Below are positions 11,746 to 20,735 of a DNA stretch of 64,000 nucleotides, piece after piece. Under the pieces are notes generated by a model, which ran no database searches, was not told the origin of the DNA, and worked only from the letters and a program-made list of their open reading frames with translations. This DNA comes from Coriolopsis trogii (taxonomy: Eukaryota > Basidiomycota > Agaricomycetes > Polyporales > Polyporaceae): positions 2,232,001 through 2,296,000 of the forward strand of contig JAHYIO010000031.1 of the NCBI GenBank assembly GCA_020543525.1. Reading direction: 5' to 3'. How positions within the stretch are numbered: position 1 is the first letter of the stretch; each line of letters opens with the position of its first letter. Position numbers and translations under genes: made by a program.

Positions 11746-11871
11746 CCGGACACGGCAACCTCTGCTGGCGATGCTTCCGTACTCACAGTTCCGAATCTTG
11801 GTCACACACTGCTCCCGCTGTATTCGCTCTTTGTACTCTCGTTCGTTTGCTCTGGGTATATATTGGGATAA
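11746..11871 (+). other. Unconnected C-terminal hydrophobic tail of the expansin-like gene
   Basis: In one frame this stretch reads 'PDTATSAGDASVLTVPNLGH' and then a Leu/Val-rich segment, '...LYSLFVLSFVCSGYILG', to TAA 11869-11871. Related fungal proteins of this type continue after the 'NDTCPSxSDxNG' block with a 'PPDTST' spacer and a hydrophobic tail, as expected for GPI or membrane anchoring. No canonical GT..AG intron joins it in frame: the donor at 11677 and the acceptor at 11744 leave it one base out. It may be a broken exon or use an unusual splice. Confidence 0.55.
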
Positions 11872-12202
11872 GTCGGGTGCTTGTGCTAAACTTGGAGAGT
11901 GGGATCGTCAGGGCACAGGGCATATTGAGACAGGACACGTTCATGCAACGGGGATGTCAAGGTGTGTAGCTACCCGGTTACCTTTATACTCACGCATTCA
12001 TTCAGCGGAAAGCCGACGGCGAGAGGCACACTCCATGTTAGGCTCAGACAGTCGTTTATGGGCCACTCTGTACGGATGTGCCAATGCAACGTGCTTTGAT
12101 TATTGATGATGATAACAATGATGAAGTGGGAGCTAGTCGTACAACATTCCAATACATGAGTGCTATGGCAGAATCGTCCAAAGGCAGCCGCACAGACACC
12201 AC
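11872..12202. other. Convergent 3' intergenic region
   Basis: This short convergent gap lies between the expansin-like tail and the formate dehydrogenase stop. ORFs running through it are extensions of the last FDH exon past its splice donor. I see nothing else. Confidence 0.45.
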
Positions 12203-13684
12203 TCAGCGCTGACCGTACGCCTTGGTCTCGTAGCCCTCTGCGTGACCAATCGTCAGAAGGACATCGATCCGAGATTGAAAACGGTAACTCACTCTTGCCA
12301 ACGATGATGTTCTGCGGCTCCTGCGGCTTCTGGCTGATGTAGTTCTCGAGGATGCTCTTCGTGCCCGCCGCATAGCGCGCCTGCGCATCGAGCGTCGTAC
12401 CCGAGTAGTGGGGCACCATGCCGTTTCCGCCACCCAACGGGTTCTTCATCGTCCGCCACACGTGGTCCTTCGGCGCCGGCTGCACGTTCCACACGTCGCC
12501 AGAGTAGCCAGAGATCTGGCCGCTCTTGAGCGCCTCAGCCACTGCGTCCTTGTCGCAGATCGCACCGCGCGCGGTGTTGACGAGCCACGCGCCCTTCTTG
12601 AAGTGCTTGAGCAGGTCCGCGTTCACGAGCCCACGCGTGCCCTCGTGGAGCGGGCAGTTAACGGTGACGACGTCGCACTGGGAAACAAAGTCCTTGAGAT
12701 CGTCGACGCGGCGGACACCGACAGCCTTCGCAGCTTCTTCGGGGAGCGCGTTGTAGTCGTAATACAGGAGCTCCTTGGTGTTGAAGGGGACCAGGCGCTG
12801 AAGGACACGGTAACCGATGCGGCCTGCGCCGATGGTGCCGACGACCTTGCCCTCGAGATCGTAGGCGTTGCGAGCAATCTCGGACACCTGCCAGTCTCCG
12901 CGCTCGATCATCTGGGGGCGCCTCAGGTCAATGTATGGATTGATGAGGGACGCTAGCGATCACGAACCTCATGTGCGGGAACAAAGTTGCGGACGAGCAA
13001 CAGGATGCTCATTATGACGTGCTCTGCGACAGAGACGACGTTGGAGCCAGAGACTTCGAGGACCTCGATACCCTTTTCAACGGCAGCGTTGAGGTCGATG
13101 TGGTCGGAACCGACACCGGCAGTGATACAGATTTTCAGGTTCTTCGCCTGTAAAGCAGATTGATCTGTGAGGAAGCTGCTGCAAGATACACAGGAAAGCC
13201 TGCATACCTTCTCGATGAGATCACGGGTGAGGTATCCGGGATGGAAGGGAGTGGTGATGAGGACCTCGGCCTGTGGTGAAATGTTCAGCGTCTCAGTATC
13301 AGGAGTGTATTGCGAAGGTACGCACATCGCTGAGGTTCTTCTGGAAGACGGAGTTCGGGCCCTCCTTGTCGTCCGTCACCTACACGCTGTGTTCAACTCG
13401 GTGTTCACGAGCCGACGGACATGGTTCGGACTTACGATGTATTCATGACCGAGGGACTCGAGCCAGTCGCGAATGCCGAGCTGTCAACCCCCGATGAGCA
13501 TGGCATCATCGGGCGCGTTGCTCAACGACATACCTGGTTCTCAATCGTACCCAGGAGACGGGGCTCCTGTCTTGCGGCCTCACCACCAGAGTAGAGCACA
13601 GCGAGGACCTGCGCGTCAATACATATGACGTCAGCGTCCGTTCAGTCGCACTCGTCGCAAGGACCGAACGCAACACACCTTCAT
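12203..13684 (-). CDS. FDH1: NAD-dependent formate dehydrogenase (cytosolic)
   Basis: This D-isomer 2-hydroxyacid dehydrogenase-family enzyme oxidises formate to CO2 with NAD+; fungi use it to clear formate from oxalate or methanol metabolism. Exons join to give 'MK' + '[20 protein letters not shown]', '[15 protein letters not shown]', '[18 protein letters not shown]', '[20 protein letters not shown]', the Rossmann loop '[18 protein letters not shown]', the catalytic Arg in 'NTARGAICD', '[15 protein letters not shown]' and the catalytic His in '[16 protein letters not shown]'. The last intron gives the tail '...[10 protein letters not shown]', with TGA at 12203-12205. Exon 1 is only six coding bases (13679-13684). 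No mitochondrial presequence is present, so a cytosolic location is likely. Confidence 0.96.
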
Positions 13685-13775
13685 ACCGGCGGTTGACTGA
13701 CGACTGAGAGAGGGTGCGAGGCGAGTAGAGCTGAGAAGGCGTGGGGACCTGGCCGCAGTCGAGAAAAGACCCCGT

Positions 13776-13785
13776 CTTAAATAGG
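13776..13785 (-). promoter_or_regulatory. TATA-like box of formate dehydrogenase
   Basis: On the minus strand this reads CCTATTTAAG, about 95 bases upstream of the FDH start codon. The position suits a TATA element with a short leader. Assigned by position only. Confidence 0.4.
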
Positions 13786-15099
13786 AGGAACCAGCAGCGA
13801 GCATGGTCATGGGTTAAACAGTTGAGACGAGGGCGTGCGTGTGCGTGGGGGATCGATCGGGTTCTGAACGATTACTGGTGTCAACAGTCAGAGCGGGCCC
13901 AGGCAGAGGTTGCTAAACCATTCAGAAGAGGGCAGGACGCGGAAAAGGAAGACGGGTGAAGACATGGGAGAACGTGGAGCGCGTGCGTACCAAGAGCGTC
14001 GGAGGCGTCCACGTGAATAGGCGGGACACCGAGTTCTCCCTGCTGACCTTGCGAGTATAGCTAGTCTGTGTCTGTGCAACTGTCTGTGTTAGACCGAGCT
14101 CTGTAAGGTTTATGTACCGCCCAACGCACTCATCCGGAAGCCTACGAACATCTCAGCTCACCATTTCCACGGCAGCACGCCCCGGCACACCCGGCATACT
14201 CCAGCTGCGTCAGCTGATCTCGAGTGCGACGGTTCGCGTCTGAGAAATGCTGAGCAAGCGACGTGTAACTCGCAAACTCAGTGGTCCCCACCCGTCTCCC
14301 TCCGCGAGGGGCCCGGCGCAGAGTAAGGAACGGTAAAGATAGCCATGGGGAGAACCGCGGACCGAAGTATTCGCAGGCTTATTGACGCGACTTCCTCCGA
14401 CCGCCTTCTTGCCCCTGCTCTATTTCGACACTGACGTCCCTTCGCGACTTCGGCAGGTTCGCCATATTGTCCTGCCCCGCATTCTCCGAAGCCCAGAGGC
14501 CGCCGTCTGCTGTGAACCCTAAGATCACCTGAAGGCACAACGTTGGCCGCCCGGGAGCAACCGCAGGGCCCCTGTGTCCCTGATCCCCTTCCCTCGCACG
14601 TCGCATGACGATAGTTTCGGTTCTAGCCTGCGCCGCCCGAACTCTCTTCGCGAGCACGGCAGGATTGGCGTTCTCATGTCCACTCTGTCATCATACATAA
14701 CGACAGCTTCTACTCACATGGCTGGGCACGCGATGCTTGTTCCGTGGAAGGCCGCCGGCAGCGCAAGTCGATGCGTACTCAAGGGCGAGTGCATTGACGG
14801 GGGTGAGTGCACTCATTCGAGGTCCTCGTATCCTGGATTCCCTGAGCGCTAGGATTACGAGAGGAATGTAGTACGACAGGACCATAGAATAGTTGCAGTC
14901 CTATACAGGAAGGTCAACGTGAACACGTCTGGCATAGTGGGATGGCGACTCGCACTCACCAGCCTGCCAAGAGCGAAGCGTACACGCATTCGTCCATCCC
15001 TTCCCACCGCGCCGACGCGCCGACAGCCCACATGTCCGACTCCTGTCGCGCCCGTCCAAACTGAAGTCCGTAGCCCCATTCCTGCAAAAGGTCTTCGTC
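13785..15099. other. Intergenic region without recognisable genes
   Basis: About 1.3 kb lies between the FDH promoter and the stop of the EXS gene. ORFs of 60-100 codons occur on both strands (for example 14379-14657 minus), but none has a family motif, a clear start context or clean splice sites. Confidence 0.45.
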
Positions 15100-17355
15100 T
15101 CACCCGGCTTCAGAGCCGCGAGCGCTAGTGTCCGACGGGACCATCTCGAAATCGTCCTGCTCGGGTATCGTCTCACGGTAAGACTGGCTGCGGCCCATCG
15201 CGAACGCACCCGCGTCCCCACCCGCGGTCCGCATCCCAGGCGGGGGAGACCGGGCCTCGCGCGCCTCCTTCACCGTCTCCCACTCGACGCGGAGGAAGAC
15301 CCACATCCAGCGGCGCACGACCTCGGCAAGCTCGATCCAGAAGATGACGAGATCGCCTTCGGCGTAAGCGTGCAGGTGGCTCGAGAGCTTCGCGGACCAC
15401 GTCAGACGCAAGATGAGATCGACGATGATCGCGAACGGGTAAACGGCGAGCGGGAAGAGCAGGGTAGGGCGAAGGCCCCATGGATGCGGTCTGCGATCCT
15501 CGAGCGTGTGCGCGGCCTCTTCCAGGACACCTTCTGGGAGACTGTCGGAAGAGGTAACCGGGTGTTTCAGGAGCGCCGAGCGTGAATGGAGGCGCGGGAG
15601 CAGAAGCGGTCGTGGCGGGCTCGATGACCGAGCCTGCCCACCGACACGTCGTGGTACGAGTAGGTCAAGGCCCCAATCGTTTGTAACATCCCACCAGAAG
15701 GAGTATAAGGAGTTGACGGCAGCGGCGAAGAGCCTGTGCAAGATTCAGCGAATTGTGTGACAAGATAGAGGCAAGAAATAACTCACCATAGTCGGAAGAG
15801 TTGGTGCTCGCCGTGCCACGTCTCGGCACTCTCGCCTTTGAGGGCTAACGTATCCGACACAACAATCCGCTGAGCGGCTGAGAGATATATTACTGGAAAG
15901 GATGATGCGTATTTGAGAGCATTGTAGAGCGGGCGGCGGCTTTCATTGTTTGGCGAATTGTATTCGACCAGACATTGTCGTAAGCGCACAGCGTAAGGTA
16001 TACTGGGAGGGGAGGGTACGTCAGTATGCGTGCCCAAGCAGCTTTTATATAGCGAGCAGACGTTGTGCGGTAGCATTCCGAACATAAACACGGGGACTCG
16101 TGACGCAGCCCAGGCGCATAGATCACACCGATGGAGATCTGGTACTAGCGGGAAACTTTGTGTTCCATTAGAGTACCGTGCCGCCCTGCATACTGAATGC
16201 CAATAGACCTCTTCATGTCGAACACAAGCTGGCATTGTAAAGCCTTCTGTGAAGGCAGTGTTGTGACGAAGCCACAGGAGTCTCAAGCCAGCACTAGCCA
16301 AGTACACAGAGCCCGGTCTACCCCGCAGGGGCGGATGAAGATAGGTCAAGGTACGTCACTCACCTCATGATCGTTGGCAATATCCAGCGCGTGAGCCCGT
16401 CTTGAGCAGGCTGAGCGAGTAAACTTCCGCTAGGGAGTAGCATATATACAGACAACCAAACGTCTCCAAGAACTTTCGCAAATGAGGTGAAGACATCGGC
16501 GAACACAACGTCTGAGAAGTAGACGCCGTGTGGAGAGGGAAAGAGACATCTGTGAATAGCACTGCAGCGACATTAGCATGTCGAACGGACAACAGCCATG
16601 CAAAACGCGGCTCCCAAAGAATTGCACTATCATACTGCTCAGGCCATAATACTGAACTCCGTCAGAGCCCCGGATCGTGGGTTGGTATGATTGTGAACAA
16701 ATCAACTATGGCTGATTGCACGCATACAGCCAGCAATGGCTCAATGCGGCAAGAAGGACGCTTGAAACCAAGGTGACACGGCTTCTCCATGTCAAACAGC
16801 AAGAGCACACCAAAACTTCCCGAGCCCGCAAGCAGGGAGGATGTGCATACAATAGATTCACCGAAACTAGATTTCGAAACCCAAAACCAGAACACAAAAG
16901 ACTCACCCAAGGAATCTGTCCCTCTCCTGCTTGTACAGCACGTTGAACGGACACACGAGCACGGTGAGCACGCCCAACGACGCGACACCCGGCACGAACT
17001 TGAAACCATCCGCCCCGCCCACATCCCCCAGTGTCGCAAACCGGAAAACGAGCCAGCACGCGGCTACCCAGGCGGAGTACGCGACGAACATCCTATAGAC
17101 GGGCCGGTATGTCTCCGAGGTATGCTGGACCTGCTTCCACCCAGCACTTCTTCTATCAATAGGGAGGGGTGACGTGAGTCGCCGTCCATCGTAGGCGTGA
17201 AGGTCCAAGACTTCAGCAGCATCGATGCCCCAGAGGTGTAGACCGTGCAGGTTGGTGGCCCAGCCAAGGATACCGAGACCGACGAGACATAGTACGCGGA
17301 AGGGGAGTGGGAAGGCGGCAGAGAAGTACAGTTCGTCAAGGAAGTCACTCTTCAT
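15100..17355 (-). CDS. ERD1-like EXS-domain membrane protein
   Basis: Exons from ATG 17355 to TGA 15100-15102 give a multi-spanning EXS-domain protein like yeast Erd1, a Golgi protein linked to phosphate recycling and retention of ER/Golgi residents. Exon 1 has 'FPLPFRVLCLVGLGILGWAT' and 'NLHGLHLWGID'. A middle exon reads 'GVYFSDVVFADVFTSFAKVL', 'GDVWLSVYMLLPSGSLL' and 'GLTRWILPTIMR'. The next gives 'VRLRQCLVEYNSPNNESRRP', 'LYNALKYASSFPVIYLSA' and the EXS hallmark 'FAAAVNSLYSFWWDVTNDWG'. The C-terminus has further membrane helices and an acidic Ser-rich tail. It has no N-terminal SPX domain, so it is ERD1-type rather than PHO1/XPR1-type. The direction of Pi transport is inferred from yeast. 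Confidence 0.88.
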
Positions 17356-17703
17356 CTATGTTGTCAGATTGTCAGCGAGTGTCTGAGAGAGAGGAACGAC
17401 ATAAAGCATGGAGACAATGCGCCCTGCGGTGGTGGAACGTCACATCGAAAACCAGTCCAGCGGCTGTGTCTCCTCACCTAGACGCTCATCGCGCACCATA
17501 CCATATTTGATCCTTCATACTGAACGCCTGACAGACGCCACCAATGAGGTCTATTGACTCACGCAAGAAGAGAGGTATCGAGAAACGAGCCATTATATAG
17601 AGATTGAAGGAGTGTGGAAGCCTGCGTGACGAAGTCTACAACCGCGAGGCAGATAGCGATGATACAAAGCAATTCGAAGCGTCCCTAGAGTTCGTCCTTC
17701 CCA
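17356..17703. other. Short intergenic region upstream of the EXS gene
   Basis: This 348-base gap lies between the EXS start and the stop of the secreted Ser/Gly-rich gene. A TATATAA-like string near 17593-17600 (minus) could serve the EXS gene. No coding signal is seen. Confidence 0.4.
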
Positions 17704-19054
17704 TCAAGTACTGCGGCCTCCGTCTAGGCATACATCTACGTCAGCACCCGGGTGGGGACACCCATTGTCGCTACCCTCGGAGACCTGAGGCGACTCTGTG
17801 ATTGGTGTACTTCCCAGTGCTGTACCTTCGGTCTTGCTGACGCCGACTGCGGGTGCGGCGCTCGCTTTCCCCGCATCGCTTAGTAGATCCACGTTGGTGC
17901 ATACTTCGCCAATGCACTGATTGCTCCCAGAAGCGTTGCGTGAGACACCATTGACGTTTCCACTACCATCGAGGTCCCCTGCGCCATTGCGGTCCCCACC
18001 AGTGCGACCGTCCCCGCGGACGAGATCATCCGAGCCCGAGGAAGAACCGTCGTATGTGGCGTAGCTGGGAGAAGCCGCGGAGCCGGAAGCAATGTTGGTA
18101 GAGGTGCCGTCGCCGGTCTGGTATGCTGAGCCACTGAAGTCGCTAGAGCCACCATAGGTACCAGTGGTGTTACCACCGTCAGAACCATCCCCAGAAACTG
18201 CAGTCGAGGAACTGCTGGAGCTTGAGGGGACAAAAGGAGATGGGTTTTCCGCAGGTGGAACAGAGGGGGAGTCTGTTTGAGAAGTTTCAAGGCTAGGAGC
18301 AGAGGATGTGAAGCCGTTGGCTGGGGTACCGTCGGTGTTATAACCGCTAGAAGTAACAGGGGTATTCGAGCTGGCATCTGGGGAGCTGAATGCAGACTCG
18401 CGAGAGGAGCTAGCCTGAGGGGCATTGAGGCTAGTGTTCGGGGCATTATAGCCGGATTCGTGGGTGTTCAAGCCATTGCCAGGAGCGAAGCTAGCATCGG
18501 GAGAGTAGAAGCCGCTGTTGGGTGCGCTGGAACCATTGCCAGAAGTGCTGAGGCCAGAAACAGTCGAGCTTCCATCGCCTGAAGAATCACCAGAAGTAGA
18601 GGACTGGGCACGAGAGGAGTCATCAGGAGAGACAGTCTTGGTGGTACCGAAACCGGGACCAGCGTAGGCGGCCGGACCAGCGTTTCCACTGGCATTCGAG
18701 TCATCTTCCAAGCCGCCGCCTCCAGAACCGCCCATTCCTCCGGAGATGCCCCCGCCGCCTGCATTGGAACTCGCCGGAGAAGCGCCAATCTTGGTGTTGC
18801 CACCGTCCTGACACGATGCGAAGAGGCGACCAGGTACTTTGCCGTCAGTGTTGAGTTTCACATCCGCCAGGTCGCACAGCAACTTGTCGACGAACTGGGG
18901 GATATCGTATGAGTCAATTCAGAATGAGAGCGACGGGTTACAAACTCACTTCCGGTGTGATACTGGATGACTCGGGGTCAGTCGTTGGGACCGGCGCGCC
19001 CTCCGACAAGCGGACAAGGGCGACGAGATGGAGGAAGACGAGGAGAGAGCGCAT
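17704..19054 (-). CDS. Secreted Ser/Gly/Thr-rich protein of unknown function
   Basis: Exon 1 (ATG 19054) encodes a signal peptide, 'MRSLLVFLHLVALVRLSEGA', then a short Thr/Pro linker. A GTGAGT...CAG intron leads into 'FVDKLLCDLADVKLNTDGKV' and 'RLFASCQDGGNTK'. The rest, about 370 residues, is low-complexity, with Ser, Gly, Asn and Thr dominating. Loosely repeated units contain 'SGYNxxxTxxNAP' and 'SxPDASxxxPxxS'. Near the C-terminus is a small conserved-looking Cys cluster, 'NQCIGEVCTN', and 'GCPHPGADVDVCLDGG'. There is no membrane tail. The composition suggests a heavily O-glycosylated wall or matrix protein. I do not recognise the family. Confidence 0.72.
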
Positions 19055-19180
19055 TGCGAAACGACAGCTGAGAGCTTAAAGGAGTGTCTTAGGTTGGATG
19101 GAAACGAGCGTGAAGAGCAGGATAGCGATGGCGGCCGTGCAAAACAAGTCGATGGACGAGAGGAATCCTCTGGGGTCAGT

Positions 19181-19188
19181 TTATATAC
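19181..19188 (-). promoter_or_regulatory. TATA box of the secreted Ser/Gly-rich gene
   Basis: On the minus strand this is TATATAAA, about 130 bases upstream of the start codon. It is a near-perfect TATA element, often seen in strongly regulated fungal genes. Confidence 0.5.
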
Positions 19189-20475
19189 GCAGGGACATGT
19201 GGCGGGCAAGTCAGCCGAACAGAAGGACCCGCAGATTGTCAGCCGTCCATGGCAGACGTTGCTCGGGACAGCGGGGGTGCGATCGAGTGCAGCAGCGACT
19301 TGGATCCATATTAGGAAGCGGCACTGGCAGCGAGTGTGCAAGCCCGACCTGCAAGATCACCACAGATGATTGCGTGTCATTAGTGCAGTGTTAATGTGAA
19401 GTAAAAGGAAGACTTTCATACCGAACCCCGCTTTAGGTCGGCCTGACAGTGCTGGACTCCCTGGCGTGACAAGCTGCGATGTAGTTCTGATTATGGTGTC
19501 CTCGCTTTGCACCGGTAAGCCATAGAATATGAACCAAGGCGAACAGATATAGCATAGCATTATCGGTGCGCTCCATGAGGGCATCCCATGACTGGAGAGT
19601 TGAGCCGCAACACCGTGGAAGCGGCTGACAGGAGATGTTATGGCACTGGAAGAGCTGCGAGCTGCGAGCATATCATTATCGAACATTGCTTGAGATTCAG
19701 CGGAGATACACCTATACCCCGGACGCACCTAGCTGTACCTGCTGGGAACCACGTACCGCAGAGCAGTACATATCTTCCTCCAGTGAATGATATTGTCCGA
19801 CCGGCGGAAACAACGCACACGCGGCCTAGTATCCCGATCTCCGGCAATGCACTGAGCGTTGCGGGCGCGCATGGTTGCGGAGATGCCCCTGTCCCGCAGT
19901 GTCTGTAATCATCTTGCGAATACGCTCAACAGCGGGAGAACAGCCCACTTCAACGTTCAACGCTGCGCACATGTCAATGCCAGAGACCACAGCCAAAACT
20001 CAAGAACGCGCCGTTCTCAAGCCACAGGCTCCCATCGGTAAGCAGTAACGTACCATGGTCCACTGTGTCCCCTAGCATTTCCAGCCTTAAGTGCGACGTT
20101 CCGAGCCCGTCCTAGGCCCTGTGCAAAGTTCAAGACGTCCTCGGCGCTCTGAGGAGACGCAGTCTTCCTGGGATCTTCATGACAAAGTCTGCCGTCCTTG
20201 CAGTTCTCCCACCCCACCTGTCAGCCGAATGTGTCTTCTCTGAATTGGCCTTCGATCGCGAATGACTCATTGCCCCCAGACCAAACACGATGTCCATCCT
20301 TCCGCGTCCCAGTGCCTTGGCAGCGCATCGCGGCGGGCGCATCAAGCGCAGTCTGCCATGGGCCGTCCACGTCGATTTTGTCGCTCGGCTACGTGCGCTA
20401 GGGTCGCGGTGAGATCGCACCGCCCTCGGAGGTCTTCCACTGATCGCTCACGACGGTCAGCGGTCGAGCCGTAAG
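19189..20475. other. Left flank of the transposon, no firm genes
   Basis: About 1.3 kb without a gene I can support. Minus-strand frames at about 20017-20420 look somewhat protein-like ('CKDGRLCHEDPRKTASPQSA'), but they need frame changes without good splice sites and match no family I know. They could be a remnant of a gene hit by the insertion. Confidence 0.4.
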
Positions 20476-20484
20476 TACCTGGGA
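20476..20484 (+). repeat. Target-site duplication, left copy (TACCTGGGA)
   Basis: The nine bases TACCTGGGA sit directly outside the left inverted repeat, and the identical nine bases occur directly outside the right one at 28135-28143, in the same orientation. This is the expected footprint of a transposase making a 9-bp staggered cut. Confidence 0.85.
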
Positions 20485-20618
20485 TAGACTCGAGAACCAG
20501 TCGATCGGGAGGTGATGGCGGAGTGCGAAATGGGGGTCACCTCCCGAACGACTGGTCAAACTCGTGGGGGTTTTGGCGCGGTCGCCCGATTTGGTACCCC
20601 GTGTGAATACGTACTTAG
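20485..20618 (+). repeat. Left terminal inverted repeat
   Basis: It begins TAGACTCGAGAACC. Its inner part, 20557-20618, matches the reverse complement of 28014-28075 at 59 of 62 positions. Its outer part aligns more loosely with the right repeat but keeps a hairpin. Short ORFs across it are meaningless. Confidence 0.88.
20496..20556 (+). repeat. Hairpin inside the left inverted repeat
   Basis: The arms 20496-20515 (ACCAGTCGATCGGGAGGTGA) and 20537-20556 are complementary at 19 of 20 positions around a 21-nt loop. The right repeat has its own hairpin at the equivalent place with a different arm sequence. Confidence 0.8.
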
Positions 20619-20735
20619 TGAAATCGCGCAAAGGCTCCTGCGGCGGAGAGAGTATTATATGTTTTCACGCTCGATGCGAGGTGTTTGTCCATGGAAATAA
20701 TGATGATAATGCAGGTATTATACACGATACATGCG

